Shown piece by piece: positions 30,090 through 40,364 of a stretch of 64,000 nt of DNA. The stretch's first letter is position 1, and every line of letters starts with the position of its first letter. A model generated the notes under the pieces. That model was not told the DNA's origin. It did no database searches and saw nothing but the letters and a program-made list of their open reading frames with translations. The stretch comes from Agromyces sp. 3263 (GTDB lineage Bacteria; Actinomycetota; Actinomycetes; Actinomycetales; Microbacteriaceae). The translations under genes were made by a program, and so were the position numbers. The stretch is from positions 1 through 64,000 of the forward strand of contig NZ_JAVDUV010000001.1 in assembly GCF_031456545.1 (NCBI RefSeq), given 5' to 3'.

Positions 30090-31505
30090 TCACCCCTGCT
30101 CGGCCCGCACCGAGGCGAGCGCGCGCGCGACGGCGTCGACCGTGCGGCGCACCTGCGCGGCATCCGTCTGCCAGTTGCTCACCGAGAACCGCACGACCGC
30201 CCGGTCGTGCCACCTCGAGGTCATCGCGAGCACCTCCCCGTCGTCCCAGAGCCGTGCGCTGAGCGCTTCGGTCGCCGCGCCGCTGTCGAGGGCGATGCAG
30301 ACCTGCGTGAACACGACGTCGTTGAGCACCTCGACGCCGGGCAGCGCCGCGACACCCTCGGCGATGCCGCTCGCGGCATCCGCCAACCGCTCGACGAGCG
30401 CAGCGACTCCCGACCGGCCGAGCGAGCGCAGCACCGCCCAGGTGGGCACGCCCCTCGCCCGCCGCGAGAGCTCGGGCACCTTCTCGTGCGGGTCGGCGCC
30501 GACCTCGGTCGCCTGCAGGTAGCTCGCCTGCATGCTGAGCGCGCCGTGCATCGGCCGGGCATCGCGCACGATCGCGAGGCCGCAGTCGTAGGGCACGCTG
30601 AGCGTCTTGTGGGCGTCGGTCGACCACGAGTCGGCGGCCTCCATGCCGGCCGTGAGAGGTCGCAGCCGCGGCGAGGCGGCCGCCCACAGGCCGAATGCGC
30701 CGTCGACGTGGACCCAGGCACCCGCCTCGTGCGCCGCCGCGATCGCCGGCCTGAAGTCGTCGAACGCGCCCGAGTGGATGTTGCCGGCCTGCAGGAGCAC
30801 GATCGCCGGCCCGGAGCCCGCCGCGAGGGTCTCCCGCAGCGCGTCGACGCGGATGCGACCCTGCTCGTCGCTCGGCACGACCACCGGGCTCCCGAGCCCG
30901 AGGTACCTGCCGGCGAGGTCGACCGTGCCATGCCGCTCCTCGCCCACGATGAACCGGATCGGCGGTCCGCCCGCCATGCCGGCGGTCTCCACATCCCAGC
31001 CGGCGTCGCGGAGCACCGCGTCGCGGGCGGCCGCCAGGCACGTGAACTGCGCCATCGTGGCGCCCGTCACGAACCCGACCTGGCTCCCCTCCGGAAGCCC
31101 GAGCAGGTCGACGACCCACTCCTCCGCGAGCTCCTCCACCGCGACGGCGCCCGGGGTGATGGTGCGCAGTGCGGTGTTCTGGTCCCAGGTCGACACCAGC
31201 CAGTCGGCGGCGAGCGCCACCGGCTGCGTGCCGCCGATCACCCAACCGAAGAAGCGAGGCGAGCCGATGGCGATCATGCCCGGCTCGGCGCCCTCCGCGA
31301 GCCGCTCGATCACCTCGGTCGCGGGCTCGCCCGACTCGGGCAGTGCACGACCGAGGCGGTCCTTGATCTCCTCGAGGCCGAGCCTCGGCGGGATCGGCCG
31401 CTCCCCGACGCGCGACAGCCATTCTCGTGCGTACCGATCGGCGATATCGAGCACGGGTCCGTAGGCTCCGTCGGCATCGGCGGGCTGCTCGTTCGGGTCG
31501 ACCAC
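30090..31505 (-). CDS. PLP-dependent group II amino-acid decarboxylase
   Basis: 471 residues, similar to aromatic-L-amino-acid and glutamate/diaminobutyrate decarboxylases. The PLP lysine is in STDAHKTLSVPYDCG (about residue 300); the cofactor-stacking and Asp region is VHVDGAFGLW. Substrate cannot be assigned from sequence by eye. I start at GTG 31505, where VDPNEQP begins, rather than 31574, which reads through arginine-rich sequence. It stands alone, 46 bp upstream of lhr on the same strand. Confidence 0.8.
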   Translation of the reverse strand: MVDPNEQPADADGAYGPVLDIADRYAREWLSRVGERPIPPRLGLEEIKDRLGRALPESGEPATEVIERLAEGAEPGMIAIGSPRFFGWVIGGTQPVALAADWLVSTWDQNTALRTITPGAVAVEELAEEWVVDLLGLPEGSQVGFVTGATMAQFTCLAAARDAVLRDAGWDVETAGMAGGPPIRFIVGEERHGTVDLAGRYLGLGSPVVVPSDEQGRIRVDALRETLAAGSGPAIVLLQAGNIHSGAFDDFRPAIAAAHEAGAWVHVDGAFGLWAAASPRLRPLTAGMEAADSWSTDAHKTLSVPYDCGLAIVRDARPMHGALSMQASYLQATEVGADPHEKVPELSRRARGVPTWAVLRSLGRSGVAALVERLADAASGIAEGVAALPGVEVLNDVVFTQVCIALDSGAATEALSARLWDDGEVLAMTSRWHDRAVVRFSVSNWQTDAAQVRRTVDAVARALASVRAEQG

Positions 31506-31605
31506 GTGACACCTGCGATTCCGCGCGCGCGGGCGCGCCTCCTCGATTCTGCTCCGGCCGCGACATCCGGTCAACGAAGCGGATGCCGCCAGCGCACCTC
31601 GGAGC

Positions 31606-32469
31606 TCAGACCGCCGTGGTGGCGTCGGGCCCGGCGACGATCCGAACCGTCAGCGAGTCCACGAGGGTGGCGATCGCGTCGTCGGCGGCCCAGCGGGCGG
31701 CCAGCCGCTGGAGCACGGCGTCGAGCTCGGGCCGGCTGAGGCCGGAGACGAGCGTCAGGCGCACGACGAGCTCGGGCCCGGCGAGACGGGCGTCGGGATC
31801 GCCGGGCAGCAGGTCGACGCCGAGCACGGCGAGCTCCGTCGCGATCGTGCGCTCGAAGGCGTCGCGCACCTCGACCGAGTCGAACGGCGGATGCCACGGC
31901 TGCGACTGCGCCACGGCCCAGACCGCCGGGCGGCGCAGCACGAACTCGCTCGGCGAGCCCGGGTCGAGCACCACCAGGTCCGTCCCGTCGTCGGCTGCGG
32001 CGAGCGCCACCCGCACGCCGTCGGCCGGCACCGGACGGGCGCTGGGATTCCATCGCGACATCGCCTCGACCGAGGCGAACACCGGCAGCACGCGGCGCCC
32101 GTCCGGGCCCTCGACCGTGACGATGGAGAGCTCCTGGCTCTTGTCGATCGCGAGGCCGTGCTCGCCGATCTCGGTCCCGCCGTCGCCGAGCTGGGCGAGG
32201 AGTGGGATCAGGAGTCGGGACCGGCCGAACTCGGCGACCACGTCACCCTGCCCGCCGTCGCCGGAGCGGAACCGGCGGATGGCGGCGGCGAGTCGTTCGG
32301 GAGCGCGGCCGTCGTCGGCGGCGTGCGCGTTCGGCTGGAACGAGCGGCCCGCCCACGGCACGCCCGCCGAGTCGGCGGCGTTCGGCCTGGAACCCGCCGG
32401 CGCGGCATCCGCACCGCCAAGCCCGTGCCCGTGCCCGTGCCCGTGCTCGGGGTCAGTGCCCGGCGACAT
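31606..32469 (-). CDS. SseB-domain protein
   Basis: 287 residues with an N-terminal SseB-like domain ([11 protein letters not shown] ... [15 protein letters not shown] ... [21 protein letters not shown]). SseB-family proteins next to priA and infC are widespread in actinobacteria; function unknown. The N-terminus holds an (His-Gly)4 run encoded by four CCCGTG hexamers (32422-32445, plus-strand reading), a slippage-prone repeat. It overlaps the end of hisA by 17 bp. Confidence 0.8.
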   Translation of the reverse strand: MSPGTDPEHGHGHGHGLGGADAAPAGSRPNAADSAGVPWAGRSFQPNAHAADDGRAPERLAAAIRRFRSGDGGQGDVVAEFGRSRLLIPLLAQLGDGGTEIGEHGLAIDKSQELSIVTVEGPDGRRVLPVFASVEAMSRWNPSARPVPADGVRVALAAADDGTDLVVLDPGSPSEFVLRRPAVWAVAQSQPWHPPFDSVEVRDAFERTIATELAVLGVDLLPGDPDARLAGPELVVRLTLVSGLSRPELDAVLQRLAARWAADDAIATLVDSLTVRIVAGPDATTAV

Positions 32470-33199
32470 CCAGCGCCTCGGGCAGCGTGAAGGCGCCCGC
32501 GTACAGCGCCTTGCCGACGATCGCGCCCTCGAGGCCGAGCGGCACGAGCTCGCGCAGCGCGGCGATGTCGTCGAGGCTCGAGATGCCGCCGGAGGCGACG
32601 ACCGGGCGGTGCGTGCGATCCATGATCTGGCGGAGCAGGTCGAGGTTGGGGCCCTGCAGCGTGCCGTCCTTCGTCACGTCGGTCACCACGTAGCGGGCCG
32701 CGCCCGCCTCCTCGAGCCGGTCCATCACGTGCCAGAGGTCGCCGCCGTCCTGCGTCCAGCCGCGTGCCGCGAGCGTCGTGCCGCGCACGTCGAGCCCGAC
32801 GGCGACGGCTTCGCCGTACTGCGCGATGACGGATGCCGCCCACTCGGGGTTCTCCAGCGCGGCGGTGCCGAGGTTGATGCGCTTCGCGCCGATCTCGAGG
32901 GCGTGCTCGAGCGACTCGTCGTCGCGGATGCCGCCCGACAGCTCGACGTTCACGCCACGGACCTGGCGGATGACCTTCTTCAGGATGCCGGCGTTGGATC
33001 CCCGACCGAATGCCGCGTCGAGGTCGACGAGGTGGATCCACTCGGCGCCCTGGTCGGCCCAGTCGGTCGCAGCGTCGACGGGGTCGCCGTAGTTCGTCTC
33101 GGTTCCCGCCTCGCCCTTCGTGAGGCGCACGGCCTTGCCGCCCGCCACGTCGACCGCCGGAAGCAGCACCAGACGGGGGGTCTTGTTGAACTCGCTCAT
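32453..33199 (-). CDS. priA: phosphoribosyl isomerase A (HisA, probably HisA/TrpF bifunctional PriA)
   Basis: (Beta-alpha)8-barrel isomerase for ProFAR in histidine synthesis and, in most actinobacteria, PRA in tryptophan synthesis. 248 residues; catalytic aspartates in LPAVDVAGG and [16 protein letters not shown] 33199 has GAGGA 6 nt upstream; an earlier in-frame start lacks family sequence. The 96-bp gap after hisH contains a GCTGTG/CACAGC hairpin (about 33219-33236). hisF does not follow. Confidence 0.9.
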   Translation of the reverse strand: MSEFNKTPRLVLLPAVDVAGGKAVRLTKGEAGTETNYGDPVDAATDWADQGAEWIHLVDLDAAFGRGSNAGILKKVIRQVRGVNVELSGGIRDDESLEHALEIGAKRINLGTAALENPEWAASVIAQYGEAVAVGLDVRGTTLAARGWTQDGGDLWHVMDRLEEAGAARYVVTDVTKDGTLQGPNLDLLRQIMDRTHRPVVASGGISSLDDIAALRELVPLGLEGAIVGKALYAGAFTLPEALDVAGH

Positions 33200-33295
33200 C
33201 ACTGTCCTCGTATCAGTGGCTGTGAAGCGCCACAGCGGCACAGTCACAGCATCCTAGCGCCGCCGCGGCGAGGCCGTCGGCGGATGACGCCCCGC

Positions 33296-33934
33296 TCAGG
33301 CGAGCGAGCCGAGCCAGTTCCCGAGCAGCCGGATGCCGGCTTCGGCGGACTTCTCGGGATGGAACTGCGTCGCCGTCAAGGGGCCGTTCTCGACGGCGGC
33401 GAGGAACGGCGCACCGTGTTCGGCCCAAGTGAGCCGGGGCTTCGGGAACGGCGGCATGACGTCGAGCAGCCACTGCTGTGCGGCATACGAGTGCACGAAG
33501 TAGAAGCGCTCGCGCTCGATGCCGTCGAAGAGCACGGAGCCCTCGTCGGGGCGAACGGTGTTCCAGCCCATGTGCGGCAGCACGGGCGACGGCAGCTCGG
33601 AGACGACGCCGGGCCACTCGCCGAGCCCCTCGGAGTCCACCCCTCGCTCGACGCCGCGCTCGAAGAGCACCTGCATGCCCACGCAGATGCCGAGCACCGG
33701 GCGGCCACCGGCGAGCCGGCGGTCGATGATCTCGTCGCCGCGAACGGCACGCAGTTGCTCCATCACGGCGGCGAAGGCGCCGACGCCGGGCACGAGGAGG
33801 CCGTCCGCCTCGAGGGCGGCGGCCCGGTCGGCGGTCACCTGCACCTCGGCGCCCGCGCGTTCGAGCGCCTTGGCGGCCGAGTGCACGTTGCCCGAGCCGT
33901 AGTCGAGCACGACGACGCGCTTCGCACCCGTCAC
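33296..33934 (-). CDS. hisH: imidazole glycerol phosphate synthase, glutaminase subunit
   Basis: Supplies ammonia to HisF. 212 residues, class I amidotransferase triad: Cys in [12 protein letters not shown], and His/Glu in [12 protein letters not shown] start overlaps the hisB stop as GTGA. Its partner hisF is not in the window. Confidence 0.95.
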   Translation of the reverse strand: MTGAKRVVVLDYGSGNVHSAAKALERAGAEVQVTADRAAALEADGLLVPGVGAFAAVMEQLRAVRGDEIIDRRLAGGRPVLGICVGMQVLFERGVERGVDSEGLGEWPGVVSELPSPVLPHMGWNTVRPDEGSVLFDGIERERFYFVHSYAAQQWLLDVMPPFPKPRLTWAEHGAPFLAAVENGPLTATQFHPEKSAEAGIRLLGNWLGSLA

Positions 33935-34545
33935 AGCGCGCCCTTGGTCGACGGGATGCCGGTGACGAGCGGGTCGAGCGCCTTCGCCTGGCGGAACGCC
34001 CTCGCGAACGCCTTGAACTCGGCCTCGGCGATGTGGTGGGGATCGCGACCGCCGAGCACCGTGACATGCACGGTGAGCCCGGCGTTGAACGCGATGGCCT
34101 CGAAGACGTGGCGCACCATGGAACCCGTGAAGTGACCGCCGATGAGGTGGAACTCGAAGCCCGCGGGTTCGCCCGTGTGCACGAGGAACGGGCGTCCCGA
34201 GATGTCGACCACGGCCTGCGCGAGGGCCTCGTCGAGGGGCACGAGGGCGTCGCCGTATCGCGAGATGCCGCGCTTGTCGCCAAGCGCCTCACGGATGGCC
34301 TGCCCGAGCACGATGCCCACGTCTTCCACGGTGTGGTGCACGTCGATCTCGATGTCGCCGCGCGCCCGCACCGTGAGGTCGGTGAGCGAGTGCTTGGCGA
34401 ACGCCGTGAGGAGGTGGTCGTAGAACGGCACCGAGGTCTCGATGTCGCTCACGCCCGTGCCGTCGAGGTTCACCGACAGGTCGATGCTGGACTCGCTCGT
34501 CTCGCGCTGCACGCGGGCGGTGCGCGGTGCGCCGGGAGTGGTCAT
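33931..34545 (-). CDS. hisB: imidazoleglycerol-phosphate dehydratase
   Basis: Mn-dependent dehydratase, monofunctional form of 204 residues. Metal-binding motifs [10 protein letters not shown] and [17 protein letters not shown]. It starts 9 bp after the hisC stop. Confidence 0.96.
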   Translation of the reverse strand: MTTPGAPRTARVQRETSESSIDLSVNLDGTGVSDIETSVPFYDHLLTAFAKHSLTDLTVRARGDIEIDVHHTVEDVGIVLGQAIREALGDKRGISRYGDALVPLDEALAQAVVDISGRPFLVHTGEPAGFEFHLIGGHFTGSMVRHVFEAIAFNAGLTVHVTVLGGRDPHHIAEAEFKAFARAFRQAKALDPLVTGIPSTKGAL

Positions 34546-34554
34546 GCCGTCATC

Positions 34555-35700
34555 CTATTCGGGGGTCGATGCCGGAGTCGTGGCGGTGCTCGCCGCCGGG
34601 GTAGCCGCGGCGCTCGCGCGGGTCGACGGAGCGAAGTTCGCGATCGCCTCGAGAAACGCCGTCGTCTCGGCCTCGGTGCCGGCGGTCACGCGCAGGCACC
34701 CCGGGAGGCCGATCTCGCGGATGAGGATGCCGCGGTCGAGGAGCGCCTCGAACACCGCGTGCGGGTCGTCGACCCCGCCGAACAGCACGAAGTTGGCGCC
34801 GCTGCGGTAGGGGCGGAATCCGAGGTGCTCCAGCTCACGTGCGATGCGCTCGCGCTGCCCTCGGATCTCGTCGACCATCGCCAGCATCTCGTCGGAGTGC
34901 GCGAGTGCGCCGAGCGCCGCGGCCTGCGTGAGCGCCGAGAGGTGGTACGGGAGGCGCACGAGGCGCAGGGCATCTACGACGGCAGGGTCGGCGGCGAGGT
35001 AGCCGACCCGCGCGCCGGCGAACGCGAAGGCCTTGCTCATGGTGCGCGAGACGAGCAGCCTCGGCCGCCCCTCGAGCAGGGTCAGGGCGCTCGGCGTGCC
35101 GGGGTCGGCGAACTCGATGTACGCCTCGTCGACCACCACGATGCCTCGCGCGGCATCGGCGACCGCCGTGATCGTGTCGAGGGACAGCGGCGTGCCGGTC
35201 GGGTTGTTCGGCGCGCAGAGCAGCACGACGTCGGGGTCGTGCTCACGGATGGCCGCGACGGCGGTCCCTGGGCTGAGCTCGAAGTCGTCGTCGCGCCCTG
35301 CGGTGATCCATCGCGTGCCGGTGCCCGATGCGAGGAGGCCGTACATCGAGTACGTGGGTGCGAATCCGAGCACCGAGCGGCCCGGGCCCCCGAACGCCTG
35401 CAGGATGTGCTGCAGCACCTCGTTCGACCCGTTGGCCGCCCAGATGCGGTCGACGTCGAGCCCGTGGCCGAGGTAGTCCGCCAGCGCGCGACGCAAGGCG
35501 GTGAACTCCCGATCGGGATACCGGTTGAGGCTGAGGATCGCCGCGGCGACGCGTGCAACGATGTCGTGCGCGACATCCTCGGGGATCGGATGCGTGTTCT
35601 CGTTGACGTTCAGGGCGACGGGCACCGTCTTCTGCGGTGCGCCGTACGGCGTGCGGCCGCGGAGATCGTCGCGGATGGGCAGGTCGTCGAGGCTCGTCAC
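34555..35700 (-). CDS. hisC: histidinol-phosphate aminotransferase
   Basis: 381-residue PLP enzyme, class I/II fold: NENTHPIP at the start, CAPNNPTG, VDEAYIEF, and the PLP lysine in SRTMSKAFAFAGARVGY. The last 25 residues are a low-complexity Ala/Thr/Ser tail absent from most homologues. GTG at 35700 lies 6 nt after TAGCAT (35712-35707): probably leaderless. It heads the hisCBH-priA operon; hisD, often first, is missing. Confidence 0.93.
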   Translation of the reverse strand: MTSLDDLPIRDDLRGRTPYGAPQKTVPVALNVNENTHPIPEDVAHDIVARVAAAILSLNRYPDREFTALRRALADYLGHGLDVDRIWAANGSNEVLQHILQAFGGPGRSVLGFAPTYSMYGLLASGTGTRWITAGRDDDFELSPGTAVAAIREHDPDVVLLCAPNNPTGTPLSLDTITAVADAARGIVVVDEAYIEFADPGTPSALTLLEGRPRLLVSRTMSKAFAFAGARVGYLAADPAVVDALRLVRLPYHLSALTQAAALGALAHSDEMLAMVDEIRGQRERIARELEHLGFRPYRSGANFVLFGGVDDPHAVFEALLDRGILIREIGLPGCLRVTAGTEAETTAFLEAIANFAPSTRASAAATPAASTATTPASTPE

Positions 35701-35746
35701 CAGTCCATGCTAGCCACGCGGTGGCAGGCGCCACGGCCCCGTGACG

Positions 35747-36127
35747 TCATGGAACGACGGGAAGCGCGAGCCGCTGGCCCGGCTCGACGACCGCGTCGTC
35801 GAGGCCGTTGAGTCGCATGATCTCGTCGACGAGCTCGCGCGGATCCCCCTGCGGCGCGAGGGACTCGGCAAGGGCCCACAGCGAGTCGCCCTGGCCGATC
35901 GTGACGTACTCGAACGACGTTGCTGCCCGTGCGGCACCCGAATCGGCCGCCGCGCCACCGGAACCGAGGACGGCGACCAGCGCCCAGACCACCAACGGGA
36001 GCGACGCCAGCCCCGTGAAGACCGCCCTTCCCCGACGGGTCAGGCGAAGCCGGGTGGCGGCCGGCGCCTCGATCGGCTGCGGGCGCACGGAAGTGCCGAG
36101 CCGGTTCGTTGCGATCACTGCACTCAT
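35747..36127 (-). CDS. LysM-domain membrane protein, SOS-linked (YneA/DivS-like role inferred)
   Basis: 126 residues: short cytoplasmic part, one membrane helix ([20 protein letters not shown]) and an extracellular LysM domain ([17 protein letters not shown] ... [18 protein letters not shown]) that should bind peptidoglycan. Excellent AGGAGGT site 5 nt before the ATG. It diverges from lexA and a LexA-like box fills its promoter spacer, the arrangement of the division suppressor YneA of Bacillus. A role in delaying division after DNA damage is therefore inferred, not shown. Confidence 0.8.
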   Translation of the reverse strand: MSAVIATNRLGTSVRPQPIEAPAATRLRLTRRGRAVFTGLASLPLVVWALVAVLGSGGAAADSGAARAATSFEYVTIGQGDSLWALAESLAPQGDPRELVDEIMRLNGLDDAVVEPGQRLALPVVP

Positions 36128-36193
36128 CTCACACCTCCTGATGAGTCGCATCCGGCCCTCGGCCGGGAGGGCCGGATGCGAAGCTCTGTTCCG

Positions 36194-36222
36194 AATATAT
36201 CTTCGAATGTTCGAAGCTGCAA
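36194..36222 (-). promoter_or_regulatory. LysM gene promoter with LexA-like box in the spacer
   Basis: -35 TTGCAG (36222-36217), exactly 17 bp, -10 TATATT (36199-36194): a near-consensus promoter. The spacer holds the palindrome TTCGAACATTCGAA (36215-36202), so a bound repressor would block polymerase completely. Confidence 0.7.
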
Positions 36223-36266
36223 GCGTCGACTCGTCGTGCGTGGTGCCGCCAAATTGCGCGACACAC

Positions 36267-36321
36267 TCGAACGAATGTTTGCCGCACCGACATCTGCCGG
36301 ATACAGTTTCGAATGTTCGAA
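36267..36321 (+). promoter_or_regulatory. lexA promoter with two LexA-like boxes
   Basis: -35 TTGCCG (36279-36284), 17 bp, -10 TACAGT (36302-36307). Box 1, TCGAACGAATGTTTGC (36267-36282), overlaps the -35; box 2, TTCGAATGTTCGAA (36308-36321), overlaps the start point. Box 1 fits the actinobacterial SOS pattern TCGAAC-N4-GTTCGA with three deviations in its right half; box 2 repeats exactly the 14-mer of the LysM promoter. Confidence 0.65.
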
Positions 36322-36380
36322 CACAGTCGATCAGACACCACCGACATCCGGCCGCGAGGTCGCAACGAGGGGCGGAGACG

Positions 36381-37070
36381 TTGAGCACCGACATCGACGG
36401 AACGCGCACGGCGGGCGGCCAACGCCGCCGCAAGAGCCTGAGCGCGAAGCAGGTCGCCATCCTCGAGGTCATCCAGCGTTCCGTGTCGAGCCGTGGATAT
36501 CCGCCGAGCATGCGCGAGATCGGCGACGCGGTGGGACTCTCCTCACTGTCGAGCGTGACGCATCAGCTCAACCAGCTCGAGCTCGCCGGATATCTTCGGC
36601 GCGACCCCAACCGTCCCCGAGCCCTCGAGGTGCTCATCGAGCTGCCCGGGGCACCCGGACGCAACGCCTCGGCGGGCGAGCCCGTGCAGGTGGGCGACGC
36701 CGCCATGGTTCCCCTGGTGGGGCGCATCGCCGCCGGCATCCCGATCACCGCCGAGCAGCAGATCGACGAGGTGTTCCCCCTCCCCCGTCAGCTCGTCGGC
36801 AAGGGCGACCTCTTCATCCTCAAGGTCGTCGGCGACTCCATGATCGATGCGGCGATCTGCGACGGCGACTGGGTCGTGGTGCGATCGCAGCGCACCGCGG
36901 AGAACGGCGAGATCGTGGCGGCCATGCTCGACGGCGAGGCGACCGTCAAGGTCTTCCGGCAGCGCGACGGCCACACGTGGCTGCTCCCCCGCAACACCGC
37001 GTTCGAGCCCATCCTCGGCGACCAGGCCGAGGTCCTCGGCAAGGTCGTCGCCGTGCTCCGCGCAGTCTGA
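36381..37070 (+). CDS. lexA: SOS repressor LexA
   Basis: 229-residue repressor of DNA-damage genes. N-terminal winged helix ([23 protein letters not shown]), autocleavage site Ala118-Gly119 in GRIAAGIP, catalytic Ser153 in [10 protein letters not shown] and Lys190 in EATVKVF. The start is most likely TTG at 36381, behind GGGGCGGAG; upstream frame is promoter. Cleavage is triggered by RecA, encoded at 47969-49036. Confidence 0.95.
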   Translation: MSTDIDGTRTAGGQRRRKSLSAKQVAILEVIQRSVSSRGYPPSMREIGDAVGLSSLSSVTHQLNQLELAGYLRRDPNRPRALEVLIELPGAPGRNASAGEPVQVGDAAMVPLVGRIAAGIPITAEQQIDEVFPLPRQLVGKGDLFILKVVGDSMIDAAICDGDWVVVRSQRTAENGEIVAAMLDGEATVKVFRQRDGHTWLLPRNTAFEPILGDQAEVLGKVVAVLRAV

Positions 37071-37071
37071 C

Positions 37072-37090
37072 CAGGGTTCGGCAGACCCTG
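37072..37090. terminator. Short bidirectional hairpin between lexA and hydrolase
   Basis: CAGGGT / ACCCTG with a 7-nt loop directly after the lexA stop, 10 bp before the stop of the convergent hydrolase gene. Confidence 0.45.
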
Positions 37091-37100
37091 CAGCTCCCGC

Positions 37101-37868
37101 TCAGGCGGCCGTGAGCACTCGGTGCGTCGCGGCCTTGGTGGCCGGTGCACCGAGCCCGTGCAGCCACCCGAACACGGTATCCATGAAGCCTGCGTGGTCG
37201 TCGCGGAACACGGTGTGACCGGTTCCCTTCACGGTTGCGACGGTCATGCCCCGGCTTCGCATCTGCGCGGCGACTCGCTCGGTGATCAGGAGGCTCTTCT
37301 CGGCGAGCACGACGAGGCTGGGCGCCACCAGTCGGGCGGGCGGCACGAGCGACCTCGTGTCGAGGAATCCGAGGATGGTCCGCTTGTCCCAGTCGCGAAG
37401 CGTCGCGACCTCGATGTCGACGTCGACCGCGCTCCAGCGGGGGTTCATGCGCACGAGTGCCGATCTCCGGGGCCGCGGGGCCACGGCGAAGAACGCCTTG
37501 AACGCCCAGCCCTTGACTCCGGTGGGGAACGAGAACGCCGGGTCGATGTAGATGGCTGCGCGGGGCGCCAGGCGGTCGGCGACGAGGCTCGCGACGAGGC
37601 CGCCGAGCGAGTGGCCCATGACCACGTCGGGCGCCCGGTCGAGCATCGGCTCGACCGTCTCCGCGACGTCGTGCGCCCAGGCCGCCGGCGAGTAACGACG
37701 CGCCCGGGGACTGCGACCATGCCCGGCGAGGTCGACCGCGAGCACCCGATATCCGTGCGCGTGGAGCTCTGCCGTCACCCGGTGCCAGGCCCGTGAATCG
37801 GACATGATCCCGTGGATCAGCACGGCGGTCTTGGCACCTTCGCCGGATTCGTGCACTGCGAGTCGCAT
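37101..37868 (-). CDS. alpha/beta-fold hydrolase
   Basis: 255 residues; oxyanion-hole region LIHGIMSDS, nucleophile elbow GHSLGG, and the catalytic His in GTGHTVFRDD. An esterase, lipase or related enzyme of unknown substrate. ATG 37868 follows TACGGT by 7 nt (leaderless); the longer reading to 37997 has no family sequence. Confidence 0.8.
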   Translation of the reverse strand: MRLAVHESGEGAKTAVLIHGIMSDSRAWHRVTAELHAHGYRVLAVDLAGHGRSPRARRYSPAAWAHDVAETVEPMLDRAPDVVMGHSLGGLVASLVADRLAPRAAIYIDPAFSFPTGVKGWAFKAFFAVAPRPRRSALVRMNPRWSAVDVDIEVATLRDWDKRTILGFLDTRSLVPPARLVAPSLVVLAEKSLLITERVAAQMRSRGMTVATVKGTGHTVFRDDHAGFMDTVFGWLHGLGAPATKAATHRVLTAA

Positions 37869-37967
37869 GAGGTCGACCGTACGGGTCGCACCTGTGGGCT
37901 GCCCGGGCAGCACATGGGGATCCCCCGAGTGCGACGATGCGCCGTGCGACGTGGCGCTGAACGACGA

Positions 37968-38007
37968 CGCCGGTCGGATGCCGCGAGCTCGCGACATCCG
38001 ACCGGCG
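37968..38007 (-). terminator. metE terminator
   Basis: Perfect 13-bp arms CGCCGGTCGGATG / CATCCGACCGGCG, with the inner palindrome CGCGAGCTCGCG in the loop, 11 bp after the metE stop. Very stable, usable in both directions. No gene lies between the hydrolase start and metE. Confidence 0.75.
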
Positions 38008-38018
38008 TGCGTTTCGTC

Positions 38019-40364
38019 CTACTTCGCGAGCGCGGGCTGGGGCAGCTCGGCGCGCACGGCGCGGGTCGCCTGGATGATGTGCTCCAGCGACGCCACGGTC
38101 TCCTCGTAGCCGCGGGTCTTCAGACCGCAGTCGGGGTTGACCCACAGCTTGGATGCCGGGATCTCCGCGACCGCCCGCTCGAGGAGCGACTGCACCTCGG
38201 CGGCGCTCGGCACGCGCGGCGAGTGGATGTCGTAGACGCCCGGGCCGATGCCGTGGTCGAAGCCGCTCGTCGACAGGTCGTCGACGACCTCCATGCGGCT
38301 GCGGGCGGCCTCGATCGAGGTCACGTCCGCGTCGAGGTTGCGGATCGCGTCGATGACCACGCCGAACTCCGAGTAGCAGAGGTGCGTGTGCACCTGCGTC
38401 GCCGCACCGGCGCCGCCTGTCGCGAGCCGGAACGAGCCGACCGACCAGTCGAGGTAGGCGGGCTGGTCGGCGAGCTTCAGCGGGAGCAGTTCGCGCAGCG
38501 CCGGCTCATCGACCTGGATGACCCGGATGCCCGCCTGCTCGAGGTCGCCGATCTCGTCGCGCAGTGCCAGAGCGACCTGGCGCGCGGTGTCGCCGAGCGG
38601 CTGGTCGTCACGCACGAACGACCACGCGAGGATCGTCACCGGACCGGTGAGCATGCCCTTGACCGGCTTCTCGGTGAGCGACTGGGCGTACGTCGACCAC
38701 TCCACCGTCATCGGCGCCGGACGGGAGACGTCGCCCCAGAGGATCGACGGGCGCGTACAGCGCGATCCATAGGACTGCACCCAACCGTGCTGCGTGACCG
38801 CGAACCCGTCGAGGAGCTCGGCGAAGTACTGCACCATGTCGTTGCGCTCGGGCTCGCCGTGCACGAGCACGTCGAGGCCCAGTTCCTCCTGCAGGCGGAT
38901 GACGCGTTCGATCTCCTCGCGCATGAGCCCGCGGTACTCGGCATCCGTCAACTCGCCCTTCAGCAGACGTGCGCGCGCACGGCGGATGTCGGCCGTCTGC
39001 GGGAACGATCCGATGGTCGTGGTGGGCAGCTCGGGGAGGTCGAGCGACTCCTGGGCGGCGACCCGCTCGTCGTAGGCGTCACGGGCGAAGTCGCGATCGG
39101 CGAGGCCGGCCAGTCGTGCACGCACCGAGGGCACGCGCACCCCGGGCGCACCGGCACGGTCGGCGAGGGCCGCGGATGCCGCGTCGAGCTCGCTCGCGAT
39201 GGCCTCACGTCCCTCGGCGAGCCCCCGTGCCAACGTCGCGACCTGGGCGACCTTCTGGTCGGCGAACGCGAGCCAGCTCACGAGGCGCGGGTCGAGCTCG
39301 GACTCGTCCTCGACGTCGTGCGGCACGTGCAGCAGCGAGGTGGAGGTCGAGACGGCCACGTCGCCCGAGAAGGAGCGGAGCGCGTCGGCCCGCTCGAACG
39401 CGTGCGCGAGGTCGCCCCGCCAGATGTTGTGGCCGTCGACCACGCCCGCGACGAGGGTCTTCGACGCCAGCGACTCCTCGGTCGCCGGGTCGAGCTGCTC
39501 GGGCGCGGTGCCGCGCACGAGGTCGAGCGAGATGGCCTCGACGGGCGCGGCCGCCAGCGCGGGCAGCGCGTCGCCGAGCGCGCCGTAGGGCGCGGCCACG
39601 AAGATCGACGGCCGCTGCTCGGCGGAGCCCAGCTCGTCGTACGCCTGGCCGATCGCCTCGAGGACCCGGTCGCGCGACTCGTCGATGCTCTCGCTCACGA
39701 GCGCCGGCTCGTCGAGCTGCACCCACGCGGCACCGGCCGCCTGCAGCTCGGCGAGGAGCGCCGCGTACACGGGCACCAGGTCGGCGAGGCGGTCGATCGG
39801 CCGGAAGCCCTCGGGGGCACCGTCGGCGGCCTTCGCGAGGAGGAGGAACGTGACGGGTCCGACGATGACCGGGCGGGTGAGGAACCCCGCGGCCTTGGCC
39901 TCGGCGAACTCCGCGAGAATCCGGTCGGCGTGCAGGGAGAACGCGGTGTCAGGCCCGATCTCGGGCACGAGGTAGTGGTAGTTCGAGTCGAACCACTTCG
40001 TCATCTCGAGCGGCGCGTCCTCGCCCTCGCCACGGGCGATGGTGAAGTACCCGGCGAGGTCGACGCGGCCCGACTCGTCCTGCAGCCGGCGGAACCGCTC
40101 GGGCACGGCGCCCACCGCGATCGCGGCGTCGAGCACCTGGTCGTAGTAGGAGAACGACTCGGGGATGGAGGAGTCGTCACGGCCCAGGCCGAGGGCTGCG
40201 AGGCGCTCGCGCGTGGCCGCACGGAGCTCGGCGGCGGCGGCCTCGAGCCCGCTCGCGTCGATCGTGCCCGACCAGAAGGCCTCCACGGCCTTCTTCAGCT
40301 CGCGGCGGCGCCCGATGCGCGGGTAGCCCAGGATCGTGCCGGTGGGGAAGGAGTGTGCGGTCAT
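38019..40364 (-). CDS. metE: cobalamin-independent methionine synthase
   Basis: 781 residues, full-length MetE: transfers a methyl group from methyl-tetrahydropteroyl-triglutamate to homocysteine. Zinc ligands in the C-terminal barrel are visible as THLCYSEF (His and Cys, about residue 658) and [13 protein letters not shown] (Cys, about 745); the N-terminal barrel begins [20 protein letters not shown] overlap with metF shows coupled translation, so methyl donor synthesis and use are co-expressed. Confidence 0.96.
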   Translation of the reverse strand: MTAHSFPTGTILGYPRIGRRRELKKAVEAFWSGTIDASGLEAAAAELRAATRERLAALGLGRDDSSIPESFSYYDQVLDAAIAVGAVPERFRRLQDESGRVDLAGYFTIARGEGEDAPLEMTKWFDSNYHYLVPEIGPDTAFSLHADRILAEFAEAKAAGFLTRPVIVGPVTFLLLAKAADGAPEGFRPIDRLADLVPVYAALLAELQAAGAAWVQLDEPALVSESIDESRDRVLEAIGQAYDELGSAEQRPSIFVAAPYGALGDALPALAAAPVEAISLDLVRGTAPEQLDPATEESLASKTLVAGVVDGHNIWRGDLAHAFERADALRSFSGDVAVSTSTSLLHVPHDVEDESELDPRLVSWLAFADQKVAQVATLARGLAEGREAIASELDAASAALADRAGAPGVRVPSVRARLAGLADRDFARDAYDERVAAQESLDLPELPTTTIGSFPQTADIRRARARLLKGELTDAEYRGLMREEIERVIRLQEELGLDVLVHGEPERNDMVQYFAELLDGFAVTQHGWVQSYGSRCTRPSILWGDVSRPAPMTVEWSTYAQSLTEKPVKGMLTGPVTILAWSFVRDDQPLGDTARQVALALRDEIGDLEQAGIRVIQVDEPALRELLPLKLADQPAYLDWSVGSFRLATGGAGAATQVHTHLCYSEFGVVIDAIRNLDADVTSIEAARSRMEVVDDLSTSGFDHGIGPGVYDIHSPRVPSAAEVQSLLERAVAEIPASKLWVNPDCGLKTRGYEETVASLEHIIQATRAVRAELPQPALAK

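Noticed and set aside
27866..30262. A 798-codon plus-strand open frame over lhr
   Set aside because: Antisense shadow of the helicase gene; no start signal.
32420..32448. CRISPR-like or tRNA-like repeat
   Set aside because: It is a simple coding microsatellite with no spacers.
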